Below, piece by piece: positions 8,947 through 20,700 of a stretch of 64,000 nt of DNA. Each line of letters opens with the position of its first letter. Position 1 is the stretch's first letter. The translations under genes and the position numbers were made by a program. Below the pieces are notes generated by a model. It had not been told where the DNA came from. It was given only the letters and a program-made list of their open reading frames with translations, and ran no database searches. Source of the DNA: Entamoeba histolytica HM-1:IMSS (taxonomy: Eukaryota > Evosea > Mastigamoebida > Endamoebidae); NCBI RefSeq assembly GCF_000208925.1, contig NW_001914866.1:1-64000 (forward strand). The letters run 5' to 3'.

Positions 8947-10377
8947 TTATAAAAGCCCTTCTTCTAATTGTTCGACTAATTTAGTATTAGTATCAATCAT
9001 AGCTTTAATTTTAATTAACGAGGGGTCTTCTTGTTCTCCAAGTTTTTTGTTTATTGTTTCATTGACCATTTTGCATTGTTTTTCAACTTCTTCAATTTTA
9101 GTAGAAATTACTTTATATAAGTCATTTCCTTCTTTACGTTGAACACCACTGTCTAATTCTTTTAGTGATTGTTCAGCCATTTTTAACATTGATTCAAATT
9201 CTTGTTGTTTTTCAATCACATCATCGAGATAATTATTTACAATATTAATAGTTCTTGAAGTTTGTGCAATAACATTTTTAACAGCTAATTCAGTTTTATA
9301 ATTTTCTTTAATTTCTTTGTTTATAGTTTCACATGTTTCTTTTATTTCTTGAATTTGATTTTTCATCGTTTGTTCATAATCAGACATAAATGATTGTAAC
9401 CCTCCTTCACTTTGACACTTCTTTAATAACAAATCAATATCCTCTTCTTCTGTAGTAAAATTAAATTCATTATGTTCATTACTACTAACATTTGTATTGC
9501 TAATAAGGTCTGACGGAATAGTAATACATGACCCACTATCATCACTATTATCTTCTTCATAAGACTCTTCATCATCCTCATCATATTCTTCTTCTTCTTC
9601 TTCTGCATCAGTTTCCTCTTCTGTTTTTGTTAAACCAGGATTTATTGTATCATGTTTATTGTTAGATTGTGTAAATGTACTAGATAATGATTGTTTAGAA
9701 GTAGAAGTGAAATTGAGAGATGATGGAAGTTCATTTGGACTAAGGTTTAATGAAAGTGTTAATCCCATTGGTTTATTATCCTTACTATTTGTTGAAGAAC
9801 TACTTGGTTGTAATGACCCTGAAGATGAATTTGTCAATGGAGTAGTGTCTTGTTTTTGAAGCAAAGTTGATGGGGTGGAAGAACCAAACAAACCAGTTAA
9901 ATTGAAATTAAATCCATTTGATGTTTGTTTTAAATCATTTGGTTTTTTATTGTCTGTTTGTAAAGGTGTTGACTGAGTAGTTCCAAAAGGATTTGAAGTT
10001 AATTTAATTTCGTTTTGTGTTTGTTGTTCTGTTTTAGGTGGTTGAGTATTAAAAGTAAATGGATTTTGTTGTTCTGTTTTAGGTGGTTGAATGTTAAAAG
10101 TAAATGAATTTTGTTTAGTATTTTCAGTAGCGTTTAGAGTAAGTTTAATTTCTTCTTGTTTTTTTTCTTCTTGTTTTGAAGGTGTTGATTGATTAGAAAA
10201 ATTAAATGGAGTTGACGAATTAAAATGAAAAGTGTTTTGTATTTGGGTAGGTTCGTTAGGTTTTATTGAAGAGGTTTGAGTTGTTTGGTTAGAAAATGGG
10301 TTAGTGAAATTGAGCCCTTTGAAAACATCTGCCATTGTGTTAGGTTGTGACATAACTGTAACTAAGTTCTTTTTCAT
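8947..10377 (-). CDS. Nup62/Nsp1-like FG nucleoporin
   Basis: A central-channel nuclear pore protein. The N-terminal half (to about residue 235) is low-complexity Asn/Thr/Ser/Gln with scattered FG-type units written here mostly as NPF, FTF, FNF, plus LFGS. An acidic stretch of E/D follows at about 250-285, and from about 310 to the end comes a long coiled coil with heptads that fits the Nsp1_C/Nup62 domain, which binds Nup54 and Nup58 partners. A 15-residue unit repeats in tandem (separate entry). The first ATG is at 10377; a second ATG at 10353 (residue 9) may be the real start, because a GAACTT core lies between them at 10364-10369, where Entamoeba promoter elements are expected. The 476-residue length is ordinary for the family. 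Confidence 0.8.
   Translation of the reverse strand: MKKNLVTVMSQPNTMADVFKGLNFTNPFSNQTTQTSSIKPNEPTQIQNTFHFNSSTPFNFSNQSTPSKQEEKKQEEIKLTLNATENTKQNSFTFNIQPPKTEQQNPFTFNTQPPKTEQQTQNEIKLTSNPFGTTQSTPLQTDNKKPNDLKQTSNGFNFNLTGLFGSSTPSTLLQKQDTTPLTNSSSGSLQPSSSSTNSKDNKPMGLTLSLNLSPNELPSSLNFTSTSKQSLSSTFTQSNNKHDTINPGLTKTEEETDAEEEEEEYDEDDEESYEEDNSDDSGSCITIPSDLISNTNVSSNEHNEFNFTTEEEDIDLLLKKCQSEGGLQSFMSDYEQTMKNQIQEIKETCETINKEIKENYKTELAVKNVIAQTSRTINIVNNYLDDVIEKQQEFESMLKMAEQSLKELDSGVQRKEGNDLYKVISTKIEEVEKQCKMVNETINKKLGEQEDPSLIKIKAMIDTNTKLVEQLEEGLL
10021..10110 (-). repeat. Tandem 45-bp duplication inside the nucleoporin gene
   Basis: Two adjacent near-identical 45-bp units (10021-10065 and 10066-10110) encode the 15-residue block carrying FTFN-QPPKTEQQ twice. 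They differ at a few positions only, indicating a recent in-frame duplication within the FG-like region. Confidence 0.75.
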
Positions 10378-11125
10378 GGAATTTCAATAACTGATTTATT
10401 AAATTATTATTTATTATAATATATACTATTTTATGAATTGCCTTTTTATTACTCTATTTTACAATTTTATTTTATAAAATTAATTTATTCATTTTTGCTG
10501 TATTAGCTGTTTTTATTTTTCAATACTTTTGTTGTTAAAATCTTTTTTATAAATGATAATTTTTTACTAGTTTGATTAATTATTATATTAATTTAATCTT
10601 TACTTGTTTATTCTCAAGATCTTTTTATTATCACAATATTTTGTTAATAAAATAAAATGTCATAAACAAAAGAATTTAAGCAACCTTATTTTGTACTTTA
10701 TTTAAAATTGAAAAGACTCACAAAATGAATAAATATTTTCCCTAAAATTCAACACTTAAATGATTAATTTAATGAAAAGATTTAATACAATTCATAATGT
10801 ATTATACTATTAAATAAAGAAAATAGAATGTTATAAAGGTGTATCATCCTAGCTAATGTAAGGAATAACTTATAGAGTGAGTCATATACCATTAGAAATG
10901 TATTAATCTTGTTATTATCAAAACTTAATTTTATTTATTATTCTGAGACAATTACATAATAATCAAATAAACAATAGATATAATTTATAATATCAAATGT
11001 GTATTTTAACTTTAAAATTACAAATAAACCACAAGAGTATTTCTTATATACTTCATAGTAAATACTATAAACTATGAAAGAAATTAAATGTAAAATATTT
11101 TTAACAAAAAGACTGGTCATACAAA
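10378..11125. other. Intergenic region between nucleoporin and USP genes
   Basis: About 750 bases, very AT-rich. I found no open frame, tRNA or repeat with support. It includes the presumed promoter of the nucleoporin gene at its left end and the 3' flank of the large USP gene at its right end. Confidence 0.5.
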
Positions 11126-14100
11126 TTATTCAATTAAAACTATTTTAAGTGAGTAAAAGTCTAAATTTTCATTAAATTCTTTTATCTTTTTCTTTAATTC
11201 ATTATAAATTAAAGGAGAAAGTAATATAATTTGCATTGTTATTAGAATTACTTTAAAGTACCTATATATTTCTGGTGCCATACCAAGATGTTTTAAACAC
11301 TCTTTTACAATATTAGTTGCACAACTTTCATTACATACTAATCTTCTTAATTTTATCATTTCTTCATCAGTAACTTCTCGTTTACCTAATGCACTTTTTA
11401 TTAGTTTTAATGCACAACCATTAACTTTTTGAGTTGGATAATTCTTAATTATTTCTTGTATGAGATTTTCTGGAGCATTTGTACTTTTAAAACTTAATAA
11501 CACATCATCATCAAATTGATAAATTTTTTGTTGAATTCCTTTGAGTATAAAAGAACATGCAATTTCACCTTGTACATAATTATATTTCTGGTTTTTAATA
11601 ATATGAACTGAAAGTCTTACACAAGTACTCAACCTAACTTGATTTAATTTATATAATTCTTCAATAACCTCGATTCCATAACTATTTCCATTCTCTACTT
11701 CTTTTATTATTAACTCATTAAAAACAGGTTCTTGGATTTGTTTAATTGCTGAGACAATCATAGACTTCCCCCACATTAAATAATCTTTCAAATAATATGT
11801 TGACATTTTTTGTAATACCTCTCTAGCCATTTCTTTGTCCATTATTTGAGAAATCTCTTTAAGAACTCCAAGACATTGTTCAGGATTTTTTTTAAGAATA
11901 ATTCTACGTAAGAATGATAATGTATTTCCAATGTATTTACAACTTTCAATAATTCCTTTAATAAAATCAATAACAAAAGGTTCTGATGCTTGTTTTGATA
12001 AAATATAGCTATAATTTATTTTTTCTACTCTTTTTAGTAATAAGTCATCAATCATAATTGTTTCATTTTCATTTTCTTCTAATGTATTTATTTGGTGATA
12101 AAATAACATATAAGCATTTGACACTTCTCCTCCAAACCAATTTCCGTTACCTATGTTTTCAATTAATTTATCATTAAAAGATATCCATTGGTCATTAAGT
12201 AGTATATTACTAAAATAATGACCACCATGTGCATTTCCAGTATGAACAACTATTCCAACTAATTTATATTTAGTTATTCCTTTATACTCTGTACAACAAT
12301 ATTGTTTCAAATCAATTTCATTTGGATATTCAAATTTTCCATTATATTTGACAATTTGAAATTGTTCATTATATCCAAATCGTTTCAAATGAAATACTAA
12401 TGTTTCTGGTAATTTTTTATATCTTTCACTTCTTTGAGAATCACTTTTTAATCCACATTGTTCACAACGATAATCACATAAAATACAACCTTCACATAGT
12501 GCTTTTAATGATTGTCCCATTGTTTGGTAATGTTCTACTTCTAATGCACATGAACAAAATTCTTCATTTCGTTTTACTATATGACCACATTGACTTTTGA
12601 TTGATATTTCTGTTTCTCCAGTAAATACTTTTCTTGCTTCAATGATATTTTTCTCTTTTTTACACACTTCTAATGTTGATATTATTGTATTAAAAAATTC
12701 TTGAGCATCCATTTGTTCATAGACATTAACTTCTTCATAGCAACTTCCATGTGCTTCTTTACAAAACTCTTTTGTGTCGACAGTTTGTAATTTACTTTCT
12801 TTCATTTCAACAAATAATTTTTGTAATCCTTCTATCATTCTATAGTCTTTAAGTTCATTATTGTTATGCGTGATAAATTCATTTTGTTCTTTATTTTGAA
12901 TATTCTCTTTTTGTGAATTAATGTTTTGTTCAATTTCTTCAGGTGTTTTACTTATTATATTATCACTTTGTTCTATCCCTTGAATTATTTCTTTTGTGAT
13001 AGTTTCATTGTTAGTAATATTATATTTAGCTTCATTTTCTTTTTTTAATAGTTGGACCTTGTCAACATTATTCTTTGTTTTACAATTATCAACTTTTTCA
13101 CTATTTATAACATTTATATCAATTTGACCTTTATTTTCTTCATTATTTTCAATATATTTAGGTAAAATAACTCTTTTTTCAAGAAGTTTATTACAAAACA
13201 CTTTAGTATGTAATAATTGTTGAAGAATACTATTCATATAACAAGTACATCCTTGATTAGTTAAGCCACACCACAATCCTTTTCTTGTTTCCATATGATT
13301 TCCACTACTCTCTAACATACTTAATATCATATCAAAATGATGACAAATTTCCTTCTTTTGTTCTTCATTACAGCTCTTACAAGACTCACATATCATTTCA
13401 ATATAATCATGGAGTATATCTTCTTTGATTTCATTTAACTTTCCTTTTGGAAATAATGAATCAATTAGTGCAATAAGATAAGGTTGAAGAAGTTTTTGTT
13501 TGTCTTTCATTAATTTCATTGCTCGAACACTAAATTTAAACCCTTTTCCTCTATTAACAACATTTCCAACCATTTTCTGAATAAACAAATCATCAGTATT
13601 ATATTTTTTATCAATATATTGAATAATTATTTCATAACATTCTTCAACTAATTCACTTGGCTCTTCTAAATAAGGAATTAACGTTTCAAATAATTCTTCG
13701 TTCATCAATTCTTTAACCACTCTTTTTATTGGTTCTATGACCACTTCTTTATTCCATTCAATTGTTTGATTATTTCTTAATAATATGATATCACATATTG
13801 TAGTAATAATTCTTTCATTTCCTTCTGTAATATTTCTTTTTTGAATTTTTTTGATTTCTTCTTCATTTATATGCCATAATTCTTTTTTGATTAGTTGTTC
13901 AAAATGTAAGAGAACTTCAGCAAGATATTTCTCATTACCTTTTCTTATTTCAATAGAATGACAAAACATTGAAATAAGTTTTTTAAATTCATCCTCATTT
14001 ATTTCATTCTGTGCCATTAATCGTTCGAATCCAATAAATTCATAACCAGTTTGTTCTTTACAGTTTTCAATTGCTGATAGTCTCCATTTAATAAATGGAT

Positions 14101-16024
14101 TAATTTCTTTTAGAAGTATAATTCCAATGTTATACATTTCTTTTTTTTGAATAAGTTCAATAACATTTTTTATTTCATTTTCTTCAATTATAAAAGATAG
14201 TTGTTTTATTGTTTTTGGTTCACATTGAATTATTGTATTAATACTTTTTTCATTTGTTAATTTTTGACCATTTAATTTTTTAACTCCTTCCTGAAGATAC
14301 AAAAAAATACTCCCATCTTTCTTAACTAAGTTTCCAATAATATCATTTATATTAACGTCTTTACCATCAATTTGAGTGGTAACCAAATACTTATTGTTTT
14401 TAATAACTCTTTTTATCCATTCTGCTGAAGTACCTTTTTGTTTATACACATTTGCTAATATATCAGTGATTATAACTTCAATTGGTGTTTCAAATAAATA
14501 CTCTTTTTCTTCAATTTCAATTTCTGGTTCAAGTTTTTGTTTAGTTTGTATGATTTTATTATTAATTTCTTCTGAAAAAGATTTTAATTGTTTGATATCA
14601 TCAATGGATTGATACAAATATGATATGTTTTTAACTTTAATTTTTCCAACGGGAATATTGCATTTTAATTTAATAATTCGTTTTAATTTAATCATTCCCT
14701 TGTTATTTTCTTCCAGTGATTGTTTTAAATCTTTTAATGATTTTTCAATTATTTCAGCAGCAATGAGTTGTGGATTTTTCATAAAGGCATGTAAAGCATC
14801 AATGATATATTCCTTTGATTTTCCTTGATATACTTTCATTAAAAGATTTTCAATGTTTTGATTTTTCTTTTTTAAAAATACATCCCAGAGTATTTCTTTT
14901 CCAACTAAATTATTATAATTATCGAATATAATATTACCATTAGATTCGGTGTGAATACTTTTTGTTATTAAAATGTTGTATTGAATAAAGGCATTTATTA
15001 CAATTGAATATGATGTTTCAGGTAATTCGTTGTATGTCAGAAGAACTTTCATTAAATCTTCAATATGACTAATAATCATTTCTTCTGTTAACCATTTTGT
15101 TGTTTCGTTGAATCCCTCAAGTCTTATCATTCCTAGTAAACAAGAAGGAAATAAATTTTCATTTTTCTGTGCTAAGTTAATCAATACATCTTTTAAATTT
15201 TCGGTTTCATTAAAAATAGACATATCGAGTAACTGTTTAATATCATCTACATCACTTTCGAATGGAGCAGTCTCTGCAATAACCTTAAGTGCACTTAAAA
15301 CTCCTATGTCTTGAAAATTTGTTATATATTCTGTTAATAGACTTTTCCTTAATAACACGCTTAGTTCAGGAAATTGTATTAAAGGAAAAACATCACTTTC
15401 TAAGTGTTGAATGTTCTTACAAATTGGTTTTATTAATTTTTGAAAAACCTCAGTAGGAATTTCGTGTATTGCTAATAGTTTACAAAGAAAATGAAGAGAT
15501 TCAATTTGACCAATTTCAGACCCATTAATGGCTAATAATTTAAAATATTGTTTTTCTTCCGAAGATAATTTATTAAATAATCTCAGGATTAAATCTTGTG
15601 CTCTCATAACAATTGTCCCAGACAACCTTTCTGCATTTTGATATAATTTTTTTAAAAAGTTATTTGGTAATAACTTATTTTGATATAGTCTAATTATAAT
15701 AGGAATTGAATGACGTAGTAATTCTTCATGAGGACAAGTAACAACTAAATTAATAATAATCTTTGACGTATGTTCTAGAAAATTTATTAACTCTTTTTTT
15801 GTTGCGACATGATGTGAATAATTAGATTTAGGTGCCTTCTTTTCATATTTTGTAAATGAATAAAGCAATGACTTTTCTGCTGCATCATCTTCATATTCAA
15901 GAAATTCAATTTCTATATTCCTTAGTGCTTGAATTTGTAAATCAATTCTATTACTACTGAGACCACCAATAAACAACTTTGCTCTATCATTAAAATTTAC
16001 TGGAGGATGTCGTTGCGTTGACAT
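11126..16024 (-). CDS. Very large ubiquitin carboxyl-terminal hydrolase (USP9X/USP34-like layout)
   Basis: A 1632-residue cysteine protease that removes ubiquitin from proteins. About 900 residues of helical, ARM/HEAT-like sequence precede the catalytic domain. The Cys box reads GLTNQGCTCYMNS with the catalytic Cys near residue 928; the His box reads HGGHYFSN with His near 1269. A zinc-ribbon set lies between them (S-Q-C-G-H and C-E-Q-C-G pairs), and the QEFF box (MDAQEFFNTI) is present. An Asn/Lys/Glu-rich insertion of about 120 residues (about 945-1065) sits just after the Cys box, and a helical tail of about 300 residues follows. This layout of helical solenoid, USP core and helical tail resembles USP9X, USP24 and USP34. 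No introns are needed. The protease call is firm; the orthologue is not. Confidence 0.92.
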   Translation of the reverse strand: MSTQRHPPVNFNDRAKLFIGGLSSNRIDLQIQALRNIEIEFLEYEDDAAEKSLLYSFTKYEKKAPKSNYSHHVATKKELINFLEHTSKIIINLVVTCPHEELLRHSIPIIIRLYQNKLLPNNFLKKLYQNAERLSGTIVMRAQDLILRLFNKLSSEEKQYFKLLAINGSEIGQIESLHFLCKLLAIHEIPTEVFQKLIKPICKNIQHLESDVFPLIQFPELSVLLRKSLLTEYITNFQDIGVLSALKVIAETAPFESDVDDIKQLLDMSIFNETENLKDVLINLAQKNENLFPSCLLGMIRLEGFNETTKWLTEEMIISHIEDLMKVLLTYNELPETSYSIVINAFIQYNILITKSIHTESNGNIIFDNYNNLVGKEILWDVFLKKKNQNIENLLMKVYQGKSKEYIIDALHAFMKNPQLIAAEIIEKSLKDLKQSLEENNKGMIKLKRIIKLKCNIPVGKIKVKNISYLYQSIDDIKQLKSFSEEINNKIIQTKQKLEPEIEIEEKEYLFETPIEVIITDILANVYKQKGTSAEWIKRVIKNNKYLVTTQIDGKDVNINDIIGNLVKKDGSIFLYLQEGVKKLNGQKLTNEKSINTIIQCEPKTIKQLSFIIEENEIKNVIELIQKKEMYNIGIILLKEINPFIKWRLSAIENCKEQTGYEFIGFERLMAQNEINEDEFKKLISMFCHSIEIRKGNEKYLAEVLLHFEQLIKKELWHINEEEIKKIQKRNITEGNERIITTICDIILLRNNQTIEWNKEVVIEPIKRVVKELMNEELFETLIPYLEEPSELVEECYEIIIQYIDKKYNTDDLFIQKMVGNVVNRGKGFKFSVRAMKLMKDKQKLLQPYLIALIDSLFPKGKLNEIKEDILHDYIEMICESCKSCNEEQKKEICHHFDMILSMLESSGNHMETRKGLWCGLTNQGCTCYMNSILQQLLHTKVFCNKLLEKRVILPKYIENNEENKGQIDINVINSEKVDNCKTKNNVDKVQLLKKENEAKYNITNNETITKEIIQGIEQSDNIISKTPEEIEQNINSQKENIQNKEQNEFITHNNNELKDYRMIEGLQKLFVEMKESKLQTVDTKEFCKEAHGSCYEEVNVYEQMDAQEFFNTIISTLEVCKKEKNIIEARKVFTGETEISIKSQCGHIVKRNEEFCSCALEVEHYQTMGQSLKALCEGCILCDYRCEQCGLKSDSQRSERYKKLPETLVFHLKRFGYNEQFQIVKYNGKFEYPNEIDLKQYCCTEYKGITKYKLVGIVVHTGNAHGGHYFSNILLNDQWISFNDKLIENIGNGNWFGGEVSNAYMLFYHQINTLEENENETIMIDDLLLKRVEKINYSYILSKQASEPFVIDFIKGIIESCKYIGNTLSFLRRIILKKNPEQCLGVLKEISQIMDKEMAREVLQKMSTYYLKDYLMWGKSMIVSAIKQIQEPVFNELIIKEVENGNSYGIEVIEELYKLNQVRLSTCVRLSVHIIKNQKYNYVQGEIACSFILKGIQQKIYQFDDDVLLSFKSTNAPENLIQEIIKNYPTQKVNGCALKLIKSALGKREVTDEEMIKLRRLVCNESCATNIVKECLKHLGMAPEIYRYFKVILITMQIILLSPLIYNELKKKIKEFNENLDFYSLKIVLIE

Positions 16025-17748
16025 TCAAATTGGTTTTATCTAAAAAAATTTAATTTCAAGTTTTTCCCAAACATTATCAAATTTTATCAACTAAAGAAAT
16101 TGTTTATAACAAAAAGAACATACATTTTCAAGTAAAATAAACTAAAAAGATGTATATTATTTAATATTATTTCTCTTCTATTATATAAAGTATTATAATG
16201 AATTTTTTTTGTTACTGTTTTATAGTATCTTATTATCTTTTGAATTAATAAATATCAATTTTATATGAAACAATATTAATATAATCATAAGTACCAATAC
16301 CGTATCATTAAAATATTAATTACTATTATATTAATATGAAACTATATCATAATTTAGTTAATTATTCGAAAAAATAAAGATATTATCTATATTTTGCTAT
16401 TTTTAAAGTATTATTACTCAAAAACATTGAGTATTGATTCTTCATAAATATGTAATAAATATGTAATTAAATAAGTATCTTGTAGAAATAAAAAACCAAT
16501 ATTATGAGTTATTTGATTTAATAAATTTATTATTAACAAAATTCAATATATCAAAGATCCTTATAAAAATTAAAAATTGAATAAAACTCTCCAGAAGTAT
16601 CTATTCTTTTATTTGACATTGAATTTTATAAACAAGAAATTTTATGTTTTTTTCTAGAGAAAGATAAACAAATTTTTAAGTGAAATAATATAACAATAAC
16701 AATAAATTAAAAAAAAAATGAAAATGATAAAAAAAAAATAGAGATTTTATTGAAAAATATTTTTTAAGAAATATATAACCAAAATGAAAGACAAAATCAT
16801 TCATACTACAAAAAGATAAACAATTTTCAAATTAAAGATGATAAACCAAGAAAATAATAAATTTTATCTTCATTTAATAAAAAACAACAAAATAATTAGT
16901 ATTTTGTTAATAATTAACAATATGAATTTTGAACTTCTCCAAGGTATTTAAAAAATGTACCTTTTCTAATAAAAAGGGTAATTGCTATTTTAGTTTGAGA
17001 AGTAGTCAAATAACAATGAGATGTGAATAATGTGGAATTTGTTATTAAATATTAGAAGAGTTATGAGATAAGAAACTGACATTCCAGAAAAGGTAAGAGA
17101 CGAAATAAGTATGGATACTTGTAAAATGCTTGAAGTAATAAATGTAATTGACTAATTAGTGCAATTAAAACTTATTGTGTTTGAGAAGAATAATCTTGGG
17201 TAGTACATTACCATCAAGAATTAGAACAATAGAATATTTAATATTAATGTAAAAGTAGGTAAAATGAATGGATATGAAAGAAGAATAAATAAATAACAAT
17301 AAATGAGAATTAAAACTTAAAATAAAAAGGTATTGTTGGGTGTTAACTAAACAAATTTGTTGACGGTTAATTAAAAAGAAAAATGTAAATAAGTAGTCTT
17401 TAGAGTTAGGAACTAAATCTTAGTCAGAGTTAAAAACAAGAAATGCAGTTAAAAAGTAAATTATAAAAAATGAAAAAAGAAAGGACAGAATTAATTATTG
17501 CGTACCAAATGAAAGAAGAAATGAATAAAAGAGTAAAGGAAGAAGAACCAAATAACATAAATCGCATATATAAAAAAAGAGTAAAAATAGTCTCATATAA
17601 AAGAAAAAAATCTAAAAGCAACCAATCAAATAAGAAGGAATAAGGAGTTCGACTTTAAAGATGAAAGGAGTAAGAGTTGAAAAAAGGAAAAAGGAGGAAA
17701 AAGAAGGAGTAATAAAAGGAAAAGAAGAAAATCTAGAAATTATAAACA
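16025..17748. other. Long intergenic region upstream of myosin II
   Basis: About 1.7 kb between divergently transcribed genes (USP on minus, myosin on plus). The left kilobase is featureless A/T. From about 16990 to 17260 the text looks faintly protein-like on the plus strand but is full of stops, so at best a decayed ORF. From about 17430 to 17735 the plus strand is strongly purine-rich (A/G runs such as aaaaaggaggaaaaagaagg), a pattern seen more weakly upstream of other plus-strand genes here. Confidence 0.5.
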
Positions 17749-20700
17749 ATGGCTAATAAATTTGGAGAAGGGTCTCAAGCAGATTATGAAAAGTTTATGG
17801 TCTATAAAAAATCAGACACTTATAAAGGTGTCCCAGCAGGAGAAACTTGGGTTTGGTATACTAATCCAAATCCAAGACCAAAAACAGAAATTGGAGAAAA
17901 TGGAATGGAAAAAGAACAAGATTATGATGAGTTTTATACTGCAAAAGTAGTAACTGAAACAAAAGATCAATACATTTTAGATACAGAAAGAGGAGAATTA
18001 AAAGTAGATAAGAAAAATTGTTTTATGAGAAATCCAATGAAATTCGATGGTGTTGATGATATGTCTCAATTAACTCATTTATCTGAAGCTACTGTCTTAT
18101 ACAATTTAAGAATTAGATATATGGAAGATATTATTCATACATATTCAGGACTTTTCTGTGTTGTAATTAATCCATACAAATTTTTCCCAATTTATACACC
18201 ATTTATTGTAAGTAAATATCAAGGAAGAAGAAGAGAAGATGTTGCACCACATGTATATGCAATTGCTGATGGAGCTTATAGAGCTATGCTTGATCCAGCA
18301 TCAAAATTTAGAAATCAATCAATTCTTATTACAGGAGAATCAGGAGCAGGTAAAACAGAAAATACCAAGAGAGTTATTCAATTCCTTGCAATGACTGCAG
18401 GACAATCAAAGAAAGCAGGTCAACTTGGAGAATTAGAAGAACAATTGATTGATTTGAATCCAATGCTTGAAGCTTTTGGTAATGCTAAAACTGTTAAGAA
18501 TAATAATTCATCAAGATTTGGTAAATTCATTGAAATTCAATTCTCTAATGGAGGAAAGATTGTCGGATGTATTATGTCATCATATCTTCTTGAAAAATCA
18601 AGAGTTGTTTATCAAGCTAGAGAAGATAGAAATTACCATATTTTCTATCAATTATTAGCTGGTGCTACTGCTCAACAAAAATCAGAAATGCATCTTGATA
18701 GACCAGAATCATACAAATTAATTTATCAAAATAAAAAATCACCACAAGAATTAAATGTTGAATATATGGATGATGCAGAAGAATTTAAGAACACTATTAA
18801 GGCTATGAGAACAATGAATATTACTGATGATGAACAAAATCAAATCTTTAAGATTGTTGCTGGTATGTTACATCTTGGAAATGTTGAATACAGTCAAGGA
18901 AGAGATGGAGCTGAATTAGCTAATCCAGAAACATTTGCTAAAGCCGCTGAATTATTTGGAGTTGATGCTGAGTCACTTAGAAAAGCTATTATTCAACCAA
19001 AGATTAAAGCAGGTCTTGAAATTATTGAAAGACATTTGTCAAAAGAAGAAGCTGAATTTAATACTACTGCTACTTTGAAAGCTATTTATCATAGATTGTT
19101 TGTCTTTATTGTTAATAAAGTTAATGAAGTTATGGGTAAAGCTGGAGCACATTCTATTGGTATTCTTGATATTGCAGGTTTTGAAATTTTCAGAGAAAAT
19201 TCATTTGAACAATTATGTATTAACTTGACCAATGAAAAATTACAACAATTCTTCAACAACCATATGTTCAATTTAGAACAATTAGAATATCAAAACGAAG
19301 GTATCCCATGGACACATCAAAACTTCGGAGATGATCTTCAACCAGTTATTGATTTAATTGAAAGTAAGATTCCAGCAGGTATTCTTGCTATGCTTGATGA
19401 ACAGTCATTTGTTGCATCAGGAAGTGATGAAAACTTCCATGCTAATATTTGTAATACATTTGGAAGAGGACATCCAAGATTTAGAAAACCAAGAATTGGA
19501 GGAGATGGAGTTTATGAATTTGATATTCTTCACTATGCAGGAACTGTTACATATAATGCTAAGGATTGGGTTAAGAAGAACAGAGATCCATTAGAAAGAG
19601 ATATTCAACAAGTCTTTATTGGTAAAGATTCAAGCTCATTAATTAGTAGATTATTCAGAATTACTGAAGGTATTGCTGGTTCATCTGGTGATGATATGGG
19701 AACTGGTAAAGGAAGTAGTAAAGCAGCTAAATTCTTAACTGTAGGATCAAATCACAAAGCACAATTAGAAGAATTAATGAGAAAATTAAAGATGACAAAT
19801 CCACATTTCATTAGATGTATTCTTCCAAATACCCAAAAGAAACAAAGATACTTCGTTGATTCAACAGTATTGAAACAATTAAGATGTAATGGTGTCCTTG
19901 AAGGAATTAGAATTACACGTATGGGATATCCAAACAGAATGATTTATAGTGAATTCTTAAAGAGATACTATTTCCTTGGAGATAAAATTAATAGAAGAGC
20001 TTCTGATGAAAAGGCTACTGCATCTACTCTCATGAGACAAATTATTGAGAAATATAAGAAAGATGGACAACCAAGAGCTAAAGAAGGAGATTATCAATTT
20101 GGTAAAACAAAGATTTTCTTCAGAGTTGGTATTCTTGCTGAAATTGAAGAAGTTAGAGAAGCTAAGATTTCAGAAATGCTTGGAGGTCTTCAAGCATGTG
20201 CCAGAGCTTTTGCTGCTCGTAAACATTTCAGTGTATTAAGAGAACAACAAGTTGCAGTTATTGTTATTCAAAGAACGCTTAAGAGTTGGGTTACTTTCAG
20301 AAATTGGGCATGGTGGAAATTATATGTTAAGGCTAGACCAATGTTAAAGAGAAGAAACTTTGAAGAAGAAGGAAAGAAGAAAGATAAAGAAATTGAAGAT
20401 CTTAAGAAAAAACTTGCTGAAGAAATTAAAAAGAGAGAAGCTGCTGAAAATGCACTTGCTAGTGCTACAGCTAAGATTGGTGAATTAGAAGCTAAGATTC
20501 AAGATCTTGAAGATAAGATTTCAGAATTAGAAAGCAAATTATCAGCTGCAGAATTAGATAAACAAGAATTGAATTTGAAGATTGAAAACCTTGAAGAAGA
20601 TAAAGAAGAATTGAAAGAAACTATTGATAAACTTAAAGGAGATTTGAAAGATTCTAAATTGAAAGGAGAAGATTTAGAAGATGAAATTACTGAATTGAAT

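Noticed and set aside
10938..11120. 60-codon minus-strand open frame beside the USP gene
   Set aside because: Tyr/Ile/Phe-rich chance frame in A/T-rich intergenic DNA; no motif or signal.
16990..17260. Faint protein-like text on the plus strand (C-x-x-C-G-I-C-Y, later L-G-S-T-L-P-S)
   Set aside because: Interrupted by many stops and frame changes; possibly an old pseudogene, but I cannot name the parent.
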